Notes: a model not told the origin generated them from the letters alone. Shown: positions 25,893 through 35,275, counted from the stretch's first letter. The stretch is 64,000 nt of DNA from Streptosporangium canum (GCF_900113865.1 NZ_FOQY01000007.1:1-64000); one strand, 5' to 3'. Program-made: numbers and translations.

Positions 25893-27061
25893 GGCAGCTC
25901 CATCGTGAGTTCGGTCGGGCCGCCGGAGGGGCTGCTCACCGCGAGCGAGCCGTCGAAGGCGGACAGGCGGCGTGCGATGCCGCGAAGGCCCGTGCCGGCT
26001 GCGGGGTCGGCGCCGCCGCGCCCGTCGTCGCCCACGGTCAGGCGCAGGACGCCGCCCGAATGGCGCAGCCGTACCCATGCCCGGCCGGCGTCGCTGTGCT
26101 TGGCCAGGTTGGTCAGGGCCTCGCTCGCAGCGAAGTATACGGCGGACTCCACCGGAGCCTCCGGCCGCTCCGGCAGGTCGACGTCGACCTCGACCGGCAC
26201 CGGGCAGAGCAGTGCGGCGGCCTCGATCGCCCCGGCCAGCCCCCGGTCGGCGAGCACCGGCGGATGGATGCCGCGCACGAGGTCGCGCAGGTCGGCCAGG
26301 GCCTGGCCGGTGGACTCCCAGGCCTCCTCGATCAGCTCCCGGACCTGGGCGGGATCGCGGGCGCCCCGGGCCAGCCCGAGATTCATCCGGACCGCGACCA
26401 GCCGCGCCTGCGCGCCGTCGTGGAGGTCGCGCTCGATCCGGCGCAGCTCGGCCGCCTGCGCGTCGACCGTCGCGGCCCTCGACTCGGTCAGTTCCCTGAC
26501 CCGCTGAGCCAGCGAGGATTTCGGTTGGAGCAGCAGGTGAGCCAGCCGCGCCTGCCCGGCGCGGACCAGCGACACGGCCGCCAAGGTGATCGCCAGGATC
26601 GCCAGGATCGACAGCGAGAGGGTGAACGACACCATCCAGTTCGCGTCCACCGTCCGCAGGAGCCAGATCGTGCCGACGGCGGACAACATCGCCCAGACGG
26701 CGATCACGAAGACCGCGCTGGTGACGCCGTGGACGGCCAGCCACGTGAGATCGCGCCAGGTGGCGGGATCCCGGAGGCAGGGGATCAGGTGAGCCCGGAT
26801 CCCCGGTCCGGCCGGTGAGCGGTACGGCTCGGCCGGGTCCCGCTCCAGCACCCGGCCGGCCCAGGCCCGCTGGAAGCGCGCGAGCGACCGGACCGGCGCG
26901 AGCGCGCGGGCCAGCACCGCGAGGCCGAGCCCCGCCACCGGGATCAGCGCGACGCCCGCCAGCACCACGGCGGTCAGCAGCAGCGCGGCCGCGCCCGTGG
27001 CGATGTTCAGCGAGAGCCCGCCGACCGGACCGAGCCCGCGCCGCAGGATGCGGCCAATCAT
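25844..27061 (-). CDS. Two-component sensor histidine kinase (HisKA_3 type)
   Basis: The 405-residue membrane kinase has four or more N-terminal membrane segments grouped as a sensor region (about 20-60 and 110-165). A coiled dimerisation helix carries the phospho-His in IERDLHDGAQARL (near 227), and an HATPase_c domain has GDDGRGGADP and GTGLRGIARRL. I chose the ATG at 27061 because it begins the membrane domain. The 3' end overlaps the regulator gene by 49 bases. It is divergent from the ABC ATPase gene by 160 bases. The frame stays open far upstream on this strand, but only by GC-rich chance. Confidence 0.9.
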   Translation of the reverse strand: MIGRILRRGLGPVGGLSLNIATGAAALLLTAVVLAGVALIPVAGLGLAVLARALAPVRSLARFQRAWAGRVLERDPAEPYRSPAGPGIRAHLIPCLRDPATWRDLTWLAVHGVTSAVFVIAVWAMLSAVGTIWLLRTVDANWMVSFTLSLSILAILAITLAAVSLVRAGQARLAHLLLQPKSSLAQRVRELTESRAATVDAQAAELRRIERDLHDGAQARLVAVRMNLGLARGARDPAQVRELIEEAWESTGQALADLRDLVRGIHPPVLADRGLAGAIEAAALLCPVPVEVDVDLPERPEAPVESAVYFAASEALTNLAKHSDAGRAWVRLRHSGGVLRLTVGDDGRGGADPAAGTGLRGIARRLSAFDGSLAVSSPSGGPTELTMELPCALSSPKISHSCGTA

Positions 27062-27221
27062 GGTCACCGCAACAGTCTGCCCGCTCGGCGCCGCGAAGGC
27101 GGTAGGCCCAGCCCCACCACGGAGAGGGCGAAATCCCCCCCACGCGATGGGCGCAGGCCGATGGAGGAGGCCGTACCGCACCCCGAAGCTGGAGACCTGC
27201 CTTGAAAACGACGGGAATCTC

Positions 27222-28127
27222 ATGATCGAAGTAACCGGCCTGACGATGCGGTACGGCGACGCACTCGCGGTCGACGACCTGACCTTCGCGGTGAGACCGG
27301 GCCTGGTGACCGGTTTCCTCGGCCCCAACGGCGCGGGCAAGTCCACCACGATGCGGGTGATACTCGGCCTGGAGACGCCCGGCACCGGGACGGCGCTCGT
27401 GGGCGGCCGGCCGTACGGTTCCCTGAAGGAGCCGATGCGGGAGGTCGGCGCGTTGCTCGACGCGGGCGCGGTGCACGGCGGGCGGAGCGCCGCCGCGCAC
27501 CTGTGGTGCCTGGCCCGCAGCAACGGCATCGGCCGCGGGCGGGTGGGCGAGGTGCTGGAGCAGGTGGGTCTGGCCGAGGTGGCCGACCGGCGGATCGCCG
27601 GGTTCTCGCTGGGCATGCGCCAGCGGCTCGGCATCGCGGCCGCGCTGCTCGGCGACCCCGACGTGCTGATGTTCGACGAGCCGGTCAACGGGCTGGATCC
27701 GGAGGGCATCCGCTGGATCCGCGAGCTGATGCGCCTCCTGGCGGGCGAGGGCCGCACCGTCCTGGTCTCCAGCCACCTGATGGGCGAGATGGCGCTCACC
27801 GCCGACCACGTCGTGGTCATCGGGCGCGGCAGGCTGATCGCCGACACCACCATGCCCGAGCTGGTCGAGCGGTTCCAGCGGGGCGTGCTGGTCCGCGCGG
27901 CCGACCAGCGGACACTGGCCGACGTGCTGCGGGCGGGCGGCGCGAGCGTGGGCGAGGAGGACGGCGGGCTGTCGGTGAGCGGCCTGGACGCCGCGCGGAT
28001 CGGCGAGCTGGCCCTCTCACGCGGGATCGCGCTGCGCGAGCTGACACCGCGCAGCGCCTCGCTGGAGGAGGCGTTCATGGAACTGACCGGGGAAAGCGTC
28101 GAGTTCGGCGCGGGGAGGGCCGCCTGA
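27222..28127 (+). CDS. ABC transporter ATP-binding protein (CcmA/DrrA-like)
   Basis: The 301-residue cytoplasmic ATPase carries Walker A (GPNGAGKST, near 38-46), a Q-loop region, the signature FSLGMRQRLGIA, Walker B (VLMFDEPVNGLDPEG) and an H-loop (VLVSSHLMGEM). The C-terminal domain is typical of ABC-2 exporters for lipids, antibiotics or bacitracin-like peptides. The start at 27222 follows the divergent kinase promoter. Its TGA overlaps the ATG of the next gene (TGATG), so the ATPase is made with the fused permease. It is probably under control of the neighbouring two-component system. Confidence 0.93.
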   Translation: MIEVTGLTMRYGDALAVDDLTFAVRPGLVTGFLGPNGAGKSTTMRVILGLETPGTGTALVGGRPYGSLKEPMREVGALLDAGAVHGGRSAAAHLWCLARSNGIGRGRVGEVLEQVGLAEVADRRIAGFSLGMRQRLGIAAALLGDPDVLMFDEPVNGLDPEGIRWIRELMRLLAGEGRTVLVSSHLMGEMALTADHVVVIGRGRLIADTTMPELVERFQRGVLVRAADQRTLADVLRAGGASVGEEDGGLSVSGLDAARIGELALSRGIALRELTPRSASLEEAFMELTGESVEFGAGRAA

Positions 28128-30358
28128 TGATCGACGCCATCGTCTCCGAATGGCTGAAGCTGCGCTCGCTGAGGTCCAATCTGTACCTCCTGGCCTTCTC
28201 GGTGCTGTCCGTGCTGCTCTGTGCCGGACTGGCGTTCATGGTCTCCAGGGGCATCGACAACCAGACGGGGGACGACCGGCTGCGCTTCGACAGCATCGGT
28301 TCCGGGCTGGGCGCCGGGCTGCCGGTCGCCTACTTCGTCATGGGCGCGCTCGGCGCCCTGTCGATCACCTCCGAGCACGCCACCGGCCTGATCCGCACGA
28401 GCCTGGTGGCCGTGCCGAGGCGGCAGCTCTTCCTGTTCGCCAAGATTCCGCCGCTGGTGGCCGTCACGCTGGTCGCCGGCCAGGTGCTCGTGTTCGGCAT
28501 GCACTTCGCCGCCCAGGCCGTGCTGGGAGACCGCGCCGGGCAGGTCCTCCTCGACGGCCGGACGCTGGGCGCCTCCCTGACGGATCCGGGAGTGGCGGCC
28601 GGGCTGCTGGTCGCCGGGGCGGCCATGCCGCTGGTCGCCATGGTCGGGCTCGGACTGGGCGCGGTGATCCGCTCCACCGCGGGCTCGATGGTCACGCTGA
28701 TCATGATCCTGTTCGTCCTGCCGGTGGTGGCGCAGACGCTGCCCGGTCCGTGGCGCGCGCGGATCGGCTCCTTCATGATGGAGAGCCTGCCCGACCAGAT
28801 CGTCGCCGGAGAGGGAGCGGGCATCCTCTCCCCGCTCGCGGCCTCCGCCGTGTTGATCGCCTACCCGGTGGTGGCGCTCACCGCGGGAGCGGTCGCGATC
28901 GCCGTCCGGGGGCGCGGGATCAGGCCGCTGGCCGTGGGTGGGCTGGTGGCCGCCCTGCTGGCCGCGGTGACAGTGATCCCGTCGAGCGCCGCGGCGTCCG
29001 CGCTGCCGTGGAAACCCTGCGGTGGCGACCTCGAATGCGCCTCCGTCCAGGTGCCCGTCGACTGGTCCAAGCCGTCCGGGCGGAAGGTCTCCATCCAGAT
29101 CGCCCGGCTGCCGGCCGCCGGCACCCACCGCAGGATCGGCACGGTGTTCTCCATCCCCGGCGGGCCAGGCGGTTCGGGCATCGAGGATCTGAAGAAGAAA
29201 GGCGGCAGCTTCGCCGAGCTGCGCCGGCGTTTCGACGTGGTCAGTCTCGCGCCGCGCAACACCACGGACCTGGGCGTCATCCCGTTCGACTGCCTGCGCG
29301 CCGGCCCCTGGATCACCGTGCCCGCCGACCGCGCCGAGTACGACAGTCTGGCCGCGCGGAACCGGGCGTCCGCCGAGCAGTGCCGCAAGGTTGATCCTGA
29401 ATACTTCGACCACCTCGACTCCGGCTCCGTCGCCAGGGACATCGAGGCGATCCGCGTGGCGCTGGAGGAGGAGAGGCTCAGCTTCGTCGCCACGTCCTAC
29501 GGCGGGGTGGTCGCCACCACCTACGCCCGTCTGTTCCCCGGCGGCGTCCGCGCGATGTACATCGACGGCGGCGTCGACCATCTCGCCGACCACGCCACGG
29601 ACCTGCGGCTCAAGTCCGAGATGATCGAGGGCCAGTTCACCCGGTTCGCCACCTGGTGCGCGTCGACCGCCACCTGCGCCCTGCAGGGGCGCGACGCCGG
29701 CGCCGTCTGGCGCGGCCTCACCGCCGCCGCCGACCGTTCGCCCGTTCCGGTGCAGGGGGAGCGGGTCGCCTACAGCGGGTTCGACTTCAAGGTCGCCGCC
29801 GCGCCCGACCTGATCAGCCCCGGGCCCGCGCCCGACTTCGCCAACTGGCAGCGCTTCGCCAGGGCCGTCGACAAGGCCGTGCAGGGAGACGCCTCCGGCT
29901 TCGCCGACTACGTCGAGCAGGCCACGGAGAGCATGAAGGTTCCCTCGTTCAGGGGCATGAACGTGACCCACTGCACGGACGGGCTGGGCTTCGACGGCTA
30001 CCAGGAGTTCCAGCGGATGAAGGCGCTCGGCGAGCGGCTCTCCCCGAACTTCGCCGGAGACGAGCTCTGGCATCCGCTCGGCTGCGTCGGCTGGCCGGCC
30101 CCCGTCACCAACCCCGCCGCCCCGATGCCCGCCGACCGGCTCCCGCCGTTCCTCGGCGCCGGAACCTGGACCGACCACGACATAACCGCCGACATCGTGA
30201 TGCGCGTGCCGGGCTCGTCCACGGTCCGCTACAACGGCCCCGGGCACGGTCTCTACCTGTCCGGCAACCGGTGCGCCATCGCACACGCCAACCGCTACCT
30301 CACCTCCCTCCGCCTCCCGCCGCGGGGCACCACCTGCGAGCCCCCGGCCGCCGGGTAG
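28127..30358 (+). CDS. Fusion of ABC-2 permease with exported alpha/beta hydrolase
   Basis: One uninterrupted 743-residue reading frame joins two proteins. Residues 1-265 are an ABC-2 permease with six membrane segments, beginning MIDAIVSEWLKLRSLRSN. Residues 266-290 (LAVGGLVAALLAAVTVIPSS, then AAASA) look like the signal peptide of the second protein and here act as a seventh membrane helix. From about 291 the chain is a tripeptidyl-aminopeptidase-like hydrolase: ECASVQVPVDW, IPGGPGGSGI oxyanion region, nucleophile Ser in VATSYGG, and His in GPGHGLY. A fusion by loss of the stop codon is likely. Separate initiation at a GTG near 28941 is the alternative. Confidence 0.85.
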   Translation: MIDAIVSEWLKLRSLRSNLYLLAFSVLSVLLCAGLAFMVSRGIDNQTGDDRLRFDSIGSGLGAGLPVAYFVMGALGALSITSEHATGLIRTSLVAVPRRQLFLFAKIPPLVAVTLVAGQVLVFGMHFAAQAVLGDRAGQVLLDGRTLGASLTDPGVAAGLLVAGAAMPLVAMVGLGLGAVIRSTAGSMVTLIMILFVLPVVAQTLPGPWRARIGSFMMESLPDQIVAGEGAGILSPLAASAVLIAYPVVALTAGAVAIAVRGRGIRPLAVGGLVAALLAAVTVIPSSAAASALPWKPCGGDLECASVQVPVDWSKPSGRKVSIQIARLPAAGTHRRIGTVFSIPGGPGGSGIEDLKKKGGSFAELRRRFDVVSLAPRNTTDLGVIPFDCLRAGPWITVPADRAEYDSLAARNRASAEQCRKVDPEYFDHLDSGSVARDIEAIRVALEEERLSFVATSYGGVVATTYARLFPGGVRAMYIDGGVDHLADHATDLRLKSEMIEGQFTRFATWCASTATCALQGRDAGAVWRGLTAAADRSPVPVQGERVAYSGFDFKVAAAPDLISPGPAPDFANWQRFARAVDKAVQGDASGFADYVEQATESMKVPSFRGMNVTHCTDGLGFDGYQEFQRMKALGERLSPNFAGDELWHPLGCVGWPAPVTNPAAPMPADRLPPFLGAGTWTDHDITADIVMRVPGSSTVRYNGPGHGLYLSGNRCAIAHANRYLTSLRLPPRGTTCEPPAAG

Positions 30359-30444
30359 CCCCGCCCGAGCCGGATCCCGGGTGCACGACGTGGCAGGGTT
30401 CCCGGATTCCCCGCCGGGCGCGGATGTCGTGGACCTCGGCGGGG

Positions 30445-32841
30445 TCAGGTATAGGTGCCGCGGACCTCGACGATGTCGGCCAGCGGGAACTCCAGGTAGT
30501 CGCCGGCCTCCTCGCACCACGCGTCGAGCACGCCGCTGCGCAGCTCGCCGTGGCTGATGGTGGCGGTCAGGCCGTCGGTCAGCGTGATCGCCGCCCGCAC
30601 GCCGCGGTCCACCACGAAGCCGAGCAGCGATTGCTGGGCGGTCGGCAGCCGGGAGGCCATGCGGCCGATGACCGCCCACGTCCTGCCCTGCTGCCGGACG
30701 GCGCCGTCCTCGCCGGCGAGCAGCCGCCGGGCGTGCTCGTGCGGATCCGGCGGCGGCTCGACCAGAGGGTGCGGCGGCTGCTCCAGCTCGGCCACCCGGC
30801 CGCCGGGCAGCAGGATCAGCCGCCCGTTCCGCGGCTCCTCGATCCGGGCACGGCGGACGGTGATCTCCCCGGTGTCCTCGATCGGCACCGGGGCGTAGCC
30901 GTTCTCCCGGAGCGCCGCGAGGGTCTTGCCCGCGGGCATCGCGCTGGCCAGCACGGTCGGCGCGAGCAGCCGCAGGCCCAGCCTGCCCAGCCGCCGGTGC
31001 CCGGCGATCTCGGCCAGCAGCACCGGGTCGGAGGCCTGCACGATGCAGGCGACCGTGGTCACGGTGACCTCGCCGTGCCGCCGGGCCACGTCGCGCACCA
31101 GGTAGTCGAGGGGTTGCGGCACCGCGCCGACCTCGGCGAGGTCGGCCAGGAGGGCGTCGGCGGTGTAACCGGAGTCCATCGCCCGGCGCACGCTCACCGG
31201 GGTGAACCGCCACACCGAGGCCGCGCCGCGCGACTCGCGCTCGGCGGCCCGGTCCAGCAGCTCGGCCAGCTCGGTGGAGGGCGGCCCGGTCACCACGGCG
31301 GTGAGGTCGGCGCCGAACAGCGCGCTCCGCCGTACGCTGGCCAGCGCGCGGGTCGAGCACTCCACCAGCACCGGGTCGTGCTCCACGACCGGGCTGGAGT
31401 CGTCGTTCTCGTCTCCCGCCGAGGCGTCCAGGGCGGCCAGCGCGCGGCCCAGGTCGGTGATCGTGTCGTAGGCGATCAGCCCGAGCATCCGGGCCTCCTC
31501 CAGTACGGCGGGGGCGCACTCCGCCAGCAGCGCCTGGTCGAGCAGCGGGGCATGCCAGTGCGCCGACCCGACCAGCCCGGCCCGGTCGGCGCACGCCGTG
31601 CTGGCGGGCAGGCGGGCCAGCACGCCGAGCACGGCCCGCCGGGCCCTGCCGACCGAGGCGCCGGCGGGGTCGTCGCCGAGCACGGTGCCGTATTTGCCGT
31701 CGATCCGGCGGAGCGAGGATCGCTCCATCCGCCACCACGCCGACAGCAGCACCCGTAGCCTGGCGGCCGCGTCGTCCAGCCGCCAGCGGTCGAACTTCTC
31801 GGTGGGCACCAGCCCGCCGGCCGGTTCGTCCCAGGCCAGCAGCCGGGCCACCGCGCAGATCTCCAGCAGGAGCCGGGTCTCGTCCTCGTCGCAGCCGGTG
31901 TCCCTGGCCAGCCGCCGGACCTCGCGCACGCCGACCCCGCCGGCCTTCAGCAGCGGCAGCGGGAACTTGGCGGTGTTCTCCAGCATCGCGGCGCAGCGCT
32001 CGACCACGTGCGGGGCGGCCAGCGTCATCAGGTGGTCGACCGCCTCGGGGTCCACCGGGACGGTCGCGAGGTCGGGCGGGCAGGGGGTGAACGGCGGGTG
32101 GTAGTCGGGGCCGCGCAGCGCGAGCGCCACCTCCCGGGGCATCTCGGCCACGTTCCAGCTCGGCCGGAAGAGCAGGCCGTGGTCGGCGGCCCACTTCTCC
32201 GGGGCGCCCGGCACGACGAACCGGCCGCCGTCCACGTCGCGGATCGGGCCGTCCCAGGCGAACTCCTCCAGCAGCCGCCGCGTGCCCTCCGGGGCCCGCT
32301 CGATCATGGCGGTCACCCGTCCGGGGTCCGAGAGCACCTCGGTGACCCTGGTGACCGTGCGGCGCTTGGGGCCGTGGGGCAGGCCGAGCGTCCTGGCGAG
32401 CGCGCGGAGGGCGTCGGCGCTGACCGTCCAGGAGTTGAGGTAGTGGGAGAGCGGCTCGCCGAGCCCGCACGGGGCCGTCCACCACCGGGCGACCCCGCCG
32501 GCGACCCGGATCCGCCCCTCGTCGTCGGGCCAGGCCAGGGCGTGGTCGAACAGCCGGTCGACCCAGGGGGCCACCTCGGCCTCCGGCACGCCCATGAACC
32601 GGGCCAGCGTCTCCAGGTCGACCTGGTCGCCGAGGGCCAGTGACGCCTGCGCGACCTCAAGGCACGGCAGCGGAAGCCCCCGCATGACGGCCATCACCGC
32701 GAACCCGTTGCCCAGCCGCTGCGCCAGGGTGTCCAGGCGGCGCGGCCACGGTGCGGCGATGGCGTCCGAGCGGTTGGCCAGAACTCGGGTGAGCCGTTCT
32801 TCGTCGAGGGTTTTCAACCAGCCGAGCAGGTGATCGTCCAT
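30445..32841 (-). CDS. Helicase XPB/Ssl2 N-terminal-domain protein (no helicase core)
   Basis: The 798-residue cytoplasmic protein matches the actinobacterial family annotated as Helicase_C_3 / XPB-Ssl2 N-terminal domain. It is mostly helical with winged-helix-like blocks, and its C-terminal region reads ARIEEPRNGRLILLPGG and GVRAAITLTDG. It has no Walker A, DEAD/H box or other helicase motif, so it cannot be a helicase alone. In mycobacteria a homologue is located near the real XPB helicase, and a role as partner or DNA-repair adaptor is possible. No helicase gene is next to it here. Confidence 0.85.
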   Translation of the reverse strand: MDDHLLGWLKTLDEERLTRVLANRSDAIAAPWPRRLDTLAQRLGNGFAVMAVMRGLPLPCLEVAQASLALGDQVDLETLARFMGVPEAEVAPWVDRLFDHALAWPDDEGRIRVAGGVARWWTAPCGLGEPLSHYLNSWTVSADALRALARTLGLPHGPKRRTVTRVTEVLSDPGRVTAMIERAPEGTRRLLEEFAWDGPIRDVDGGRFVVPGAPEKWAADHGLLFRPSWNVAEMPREVALALRGPDYHPPFTPCPPDLATVPVDPEAVDHLMTLAAPHVVERCAAMLENTAKFPLPLLKAGGVGVREVRRLARDTGCDEDETRLLLEICAVARLLAWDEPAGGLVPTEKFDRWRLDDAAARLRVLLSAWWRMERSSLRRIDGKYGTVLGDDPAGASVGRARRAVLGVLARLPASTACADRAGLVGSAHWHAPLLDQALLAECAPAVLEEARMLGLIAYDTITDLGRALAALDASAGDENDDSSPVVEHDPVLVECSTRALASVRRSALFGADLTAVVTGPPSTELAELLDRAAERESRGAASVWRFTPVSVRRAMDSGYTADALLADLAEVGAVPQPLDYLVRDVARRHGEVTVTTVACIVQASDPVLLAEIAGHRRLGRLGLRLLAPTVLASAMPAGKTLAALRENGYAPVPIEDTGEITVRRARIEEPRNGRLILLPGGRVAELEQPPHPLVEPPPDPHEHARRLLAGEDGAVRQQGRTWAVIGRMASRLPTAQQSLLGFVVDRGVRAAITLTDGLTATISHGELRSGVLDAWCEEAGDYLEFPLADIVEVRGTYT

Positions 32842-33079
32842 CTCGCAGCTCTCTCAGGAATCTCGCGCGGGGACTCTCCGTGAGCCATAGGCATCCACGG
32901 TAATGCAGAGGACATCTCCGAAGGCATGCACCGCGCAGAATGCAATGTGTTCCAGAGGTGTTCGCCCGGATTCTTGACCGGCCCCGGGACCGCCGGCGGG
33001 GAGGCGCGGCGGTCCCGGGATCGATCGGCGCCAGGTGAGGGGAAGAGGCGGCGCCTGTCCGAGAGGGTCTGCTGAGGGC

Positions 33080-33598
33080 CTAGCGGAGGACGGCCCAGAC
33101 GATTTTGCCGTAGGGAGCCAGCGGGGCCCAGCCCCAGCGCAGGCTGAGCGACTCGACGATGTGCAGGCCGAGGCCGCCGATGTCCAGCGGCGACGGGTCG
33201 CGGAGGGCCGGGAGGCCCGACCCCGGGTCGTTCAGCGCGCAGGCGACCAGGCCGTCCCGGCGGAGCAGGGAGAGTCTGATCGGCTCCTTGGCGCGCGTCT
33301 CGGCCAGTCGCAGGCCGTGCCTGAACGCGTTGGTGGCCAGCTCCGAAACGACCAGTTCCATGTTCTCGCTCAGCTCGGCGAGCTTCCAGCCGGTGAGGGT
33401 GCCCGTGGCGAAGCTGCGGGCGGAGTGGACCGACTCGGCCTGGGGCGGGAGCACGAAGGTCGCGCTGGACATGGCCGGTGATCCGGAGAGGAGATCACGC
33501 GCCGCGTCGGGCCACCAGCCGACTGGGGGCCACCAGTCGAGCGCTGTCCATGACGTTCGGGGGGGCGCGGTTTGAGCGAACTGCACAGCGATCATCAT
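33080..33598 (-). CDS. Anti-sigma-factor-like ATPase (HATPase_c_2)
   Basis: The 172-residue protein has a single GHKL ATPase domain: ENMELVVSELATNAFRHG (N box) and NDPGSGLPALRD with IGGLGLHIVESL (G boxes). Such small RsbW-like proteins accompany XRE/DUF5753 and DUF397 genes in streptomycetes and relatives (the WhiJ-type group) and are involved in development. The ATG at 33598 has AGGAG upstream. A shorter start (MSSATF) is possible. It is divergent from the XRE gene at 33774, and the space between holds an array of TGCA sites. Confidence 0.85.
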   Translation of the reverse strand: MMIAVQFAQTAPPRTSWTALDWWPPVGWWPDAARDLLSGSPAMSSATFVLPPQAESVHSARSFATGTLTGWKLAELSENMELVVSELATNAFRHGLRLAETRAKEPIRLSLLRRDGLVACALNDPGSGLPALRDPSPLDIGGLGLHIVESLSLRWGWAPLAPYGKIVWAVLR

Positions 33599-33600
33599 GG

Positions 33601-33653
33601 TGCAAACTCCTGTGCAGGTGCAAGAGCGAATGCACGTGCATAAGGGGTGTGCA
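33601..33653. promoter_or_regulatory. Array of six TGCA half-sites with a 12-bp palindrome
   Basis: TGCA occurs at 33601, 33613, 33619, 33631, 33637 and 33650, mostly as GTGCA. The central part, ATGCACGTGCAT (33630-33641), is a perfect 12-bp palindrome. The array covers the ribosome site of the leftward ATPase gene and lies 120-170 bp before the rightward XRE gene. Six copies of one 4-mer in 53 bases is far above chance. It is a good candidate operator for the XRE regulator. Confidence 0.65.
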
Positions 33654-33773
33654 ACCGCTACGGTTACCCATGATTCGGCAATCCGGATGGAAAGGGGATC
33701 TTGTCCGCGGCTAGGGATCTTGGGCCGCGAAGTGACAGACTGTCGATCAGGAAAGCGAGCGAGGAGCACACAC

Positions 33774-34640
33774 GTGTCCATGGACCCGCCCGGTACCGGT
33801 TCCACCGTTCGGCGCATCATGCTCGGCGCAAGCCTGCGCCGCCTGCGTGAGGAGAAGGGACTCCCCCGTGAGGTGGCCGGATTCCACATCCGGGCCTCCG
33901 AGTCCAAGATCAGCCGGATGGAGCTCGGCCGTGTCGGTTTCAAGACACGGGACGTGGAAGACCTGCTCACCCTGTACGGCGTGCTCGACGACGCAGAACG
34001 GCGCGGCCTGCTGGAGATGGTCCGCGAGGCGAACACCCCCGGCTGGTGGCACAAGTTCGGCGACCTGTTGCCGAACTGGTTCACCACCTATGTGGGGCTG
34101 GAGGAGGCGGCGAACGTGATCCGCACCTATGAGGTGCAGTTCGTTCCCGGCCTGCTGCAGACGTCCGCCTACGCGCGCACAGTGATCCGGTTGGGCTACC
34201 CGGACGTGCCGGAGGCGGAGATCGAGCGCCGTGTGCATATGCGCATGCAGCGGCAGGAGCGCTTTACGAAGAAGGACGGCCCGCGCCTGTGGGCGGTCAT
34301 CGACGAGGCGGCCCTGAAGCGGCCGATCGGAGGCAAGGAGATCATGCGTGAGCAGCTCCAGCACCTGCTGGAGGTGGCCACGCTCTCCAACATCACCCTC
34401 CAGGTGATGCCCTTCCGGTTCGGTATGCACGCGGCCGAGGGTGGCGCGTTCAGCATCTTGCGGTTTCCCGAGTCCGACCTGTCGGACGTCGTTTATGTCG
34501 AGCAGCTCTGGGGTGCCCTCTACCTGGACAAGCGTGAGGATATCGATCCGTACCTCACGGCCATGGAGCAGCTGTGCGTGGAAAGCACCACGCCTGGGGG
34601 CACCGCCGAGATCCTCGGCGACCTTCTCAGAGAGATCTAA
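33774..34640 (+). CDS. XRE-family regulator with DUF5753 (WhiJ-like)
   Basis: The 288-residue protein has an N-terminal XRE helix-turn-helix (SLRRLREEKGLPREVAGFHI, about 15-34, then ESKISRMELG) and a C-terminal DUF5753 domain (EEAANVIRTYEVQFVPGLLQ to about 280). The start is a GTG at 33774 with GAGGAG seven bases upstream; an ATG two codons later is possible. It is followed without gap by a DUF397 gene (TAA then ATG), the classic actinobacterial pair. In Streptomyces such pairs control development and secondary metabolism, with the DUF397 protein acting on the regulator. Confidence 0.93.
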   Translation: MSMDPPGTGSTVRRIMLGASLRRLREEKGLPREVAGFHIRASESKISRMELGRVGFKTRDVEDLLTLYGVLDDAERRGLLEMVREANTPGWWHKFGDLLPNWFTTYVGLEEAANVIRTYEVQFVPGLLQTSAYARTVIRLGYPDVPEAEIERRVHMRMQRQERFTKKDGPRLWAVIDEAALKRPIGGKEIMREQLQHLLEVATLSNITLQVMPFRFGMHAAEGGAFSILRFPESDLSDVVYVEQLWGALYLDKREDIDPYLTAMEQLCVESTTPGGTAEILGDLLREI

Positions 34641-34877
34641 ATGGAGCACACCTACAACGGCATGCCCGCCACGGACCTGGCCGGGGCCAGCTGGCGAAAG
34701 AGCCGTCACAGCAATTCACAGGGTAATTGCGTAGAACTCGCTGAGCTGTCGGACGGCAGCATCGCGGTTCGAAACTCCCGTTTCCCCGACGGTCCGGCCC
34801 TGATCTACACCCGCGACGAGATTCGCGCGCTGGTGCTCGGGGTGAAGGACGGGGAGTTCGACGGCCTGATGGTGTAA
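34641..34877 (+). CDS. DUF397 small protein, partner of the XRE regulator
   Basis: The 78-residue protein has the DUF397 signature: ASWRKSRHSNSQGNCVELA, then VRNSRFPDGPALIYTRDE and a final Phe-containing tail (GEFDGLMV). Its ATG directly follows the regulator's stop codon. Proteins of this type (BldB/WhiJ partner group) bind or antagonise their XRE/DUF5753 partner. No membrane segment or signal peptide is present. Confidence 0.93.
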   Translation: MEHTYNGMPATDLAGASWRKSRHSNSQGNCVELAELSDGSIAVRNSRFPDGPALIYTRDEIRALVLGVKDGEFDGLMV

Positions 34878-35005
34878 CACTGTTTTTACATCCGGCTCAC
34901 TTCTTAACTCCGGTGCGTCGGTGATGTAACGCAACGAGTAGGCGGATCGGGCAGATTCTGAGTTCCCGGAGTGACAGCGGGGCAGAGGAATTGGGGGCCC
35001 AGACC

Positions 35006-35275
35006 ATGCTTGACCAGATGACCTTGTATCCCGTGGCCGACGACGTGCTGTTCGCGCCCGGTGGTCGTGTCGTGATCCGTACCTATGGCGTCGCCTCGCC
35101 GGCCGTGGATGAGGGGGAGGTCACTTCGGTTTCCTATCGGACGTGGGTGACGGGGGTCCGCGACCAGCCTCGCTACTGGCGCTGGGGGCATTTCGAAGAC
35201 GCCTGCCACGGTCATCGCAAGGTACTGGAATGGCTCACCGGGCGGGGCCCGCAACCGCACGCCGCGGCCGCCTGA
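35006..35275 (+). CDS. Small hypothetical protein downstream of the DUF397 gene
   Basis: The 89-residue protein (MLDQMTLYPVADDVLFAPG...) has no signal peptide or membrane segment. It is rich in Arg, Val and Trp (YRTWVTGV, YWRWGHFEDACHGH) and ends in a Pro/Ala tail. I chose the ATG at 35006, but a TTG at 34991 is also in frame. I recognise no family. It lies 128 bases after the DUF397 gene and may belong to the same regulatory set. A strong hairpin ends the region at 35361. Confidence 0.6.
   Translation: MLDQMTLYPVADDVLFAPGGRVVIRTYGVASPAVDEGEVTSVSYRTWVTGVRDQPRYWRWGHFEDACHGHRKVLEWLTGRGPQPHAAAA

Noticed and set aside
27062..32485. A very long leftward open frame continuing upstream of the sensor kinase.
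   Set aside because: It runs antisense through the ABC, fusion and XPB-like genes. It reflects GC-rich codon bias (no stops in the shadow frame) and its translation is low-complexity Pro/Arg/Gly.
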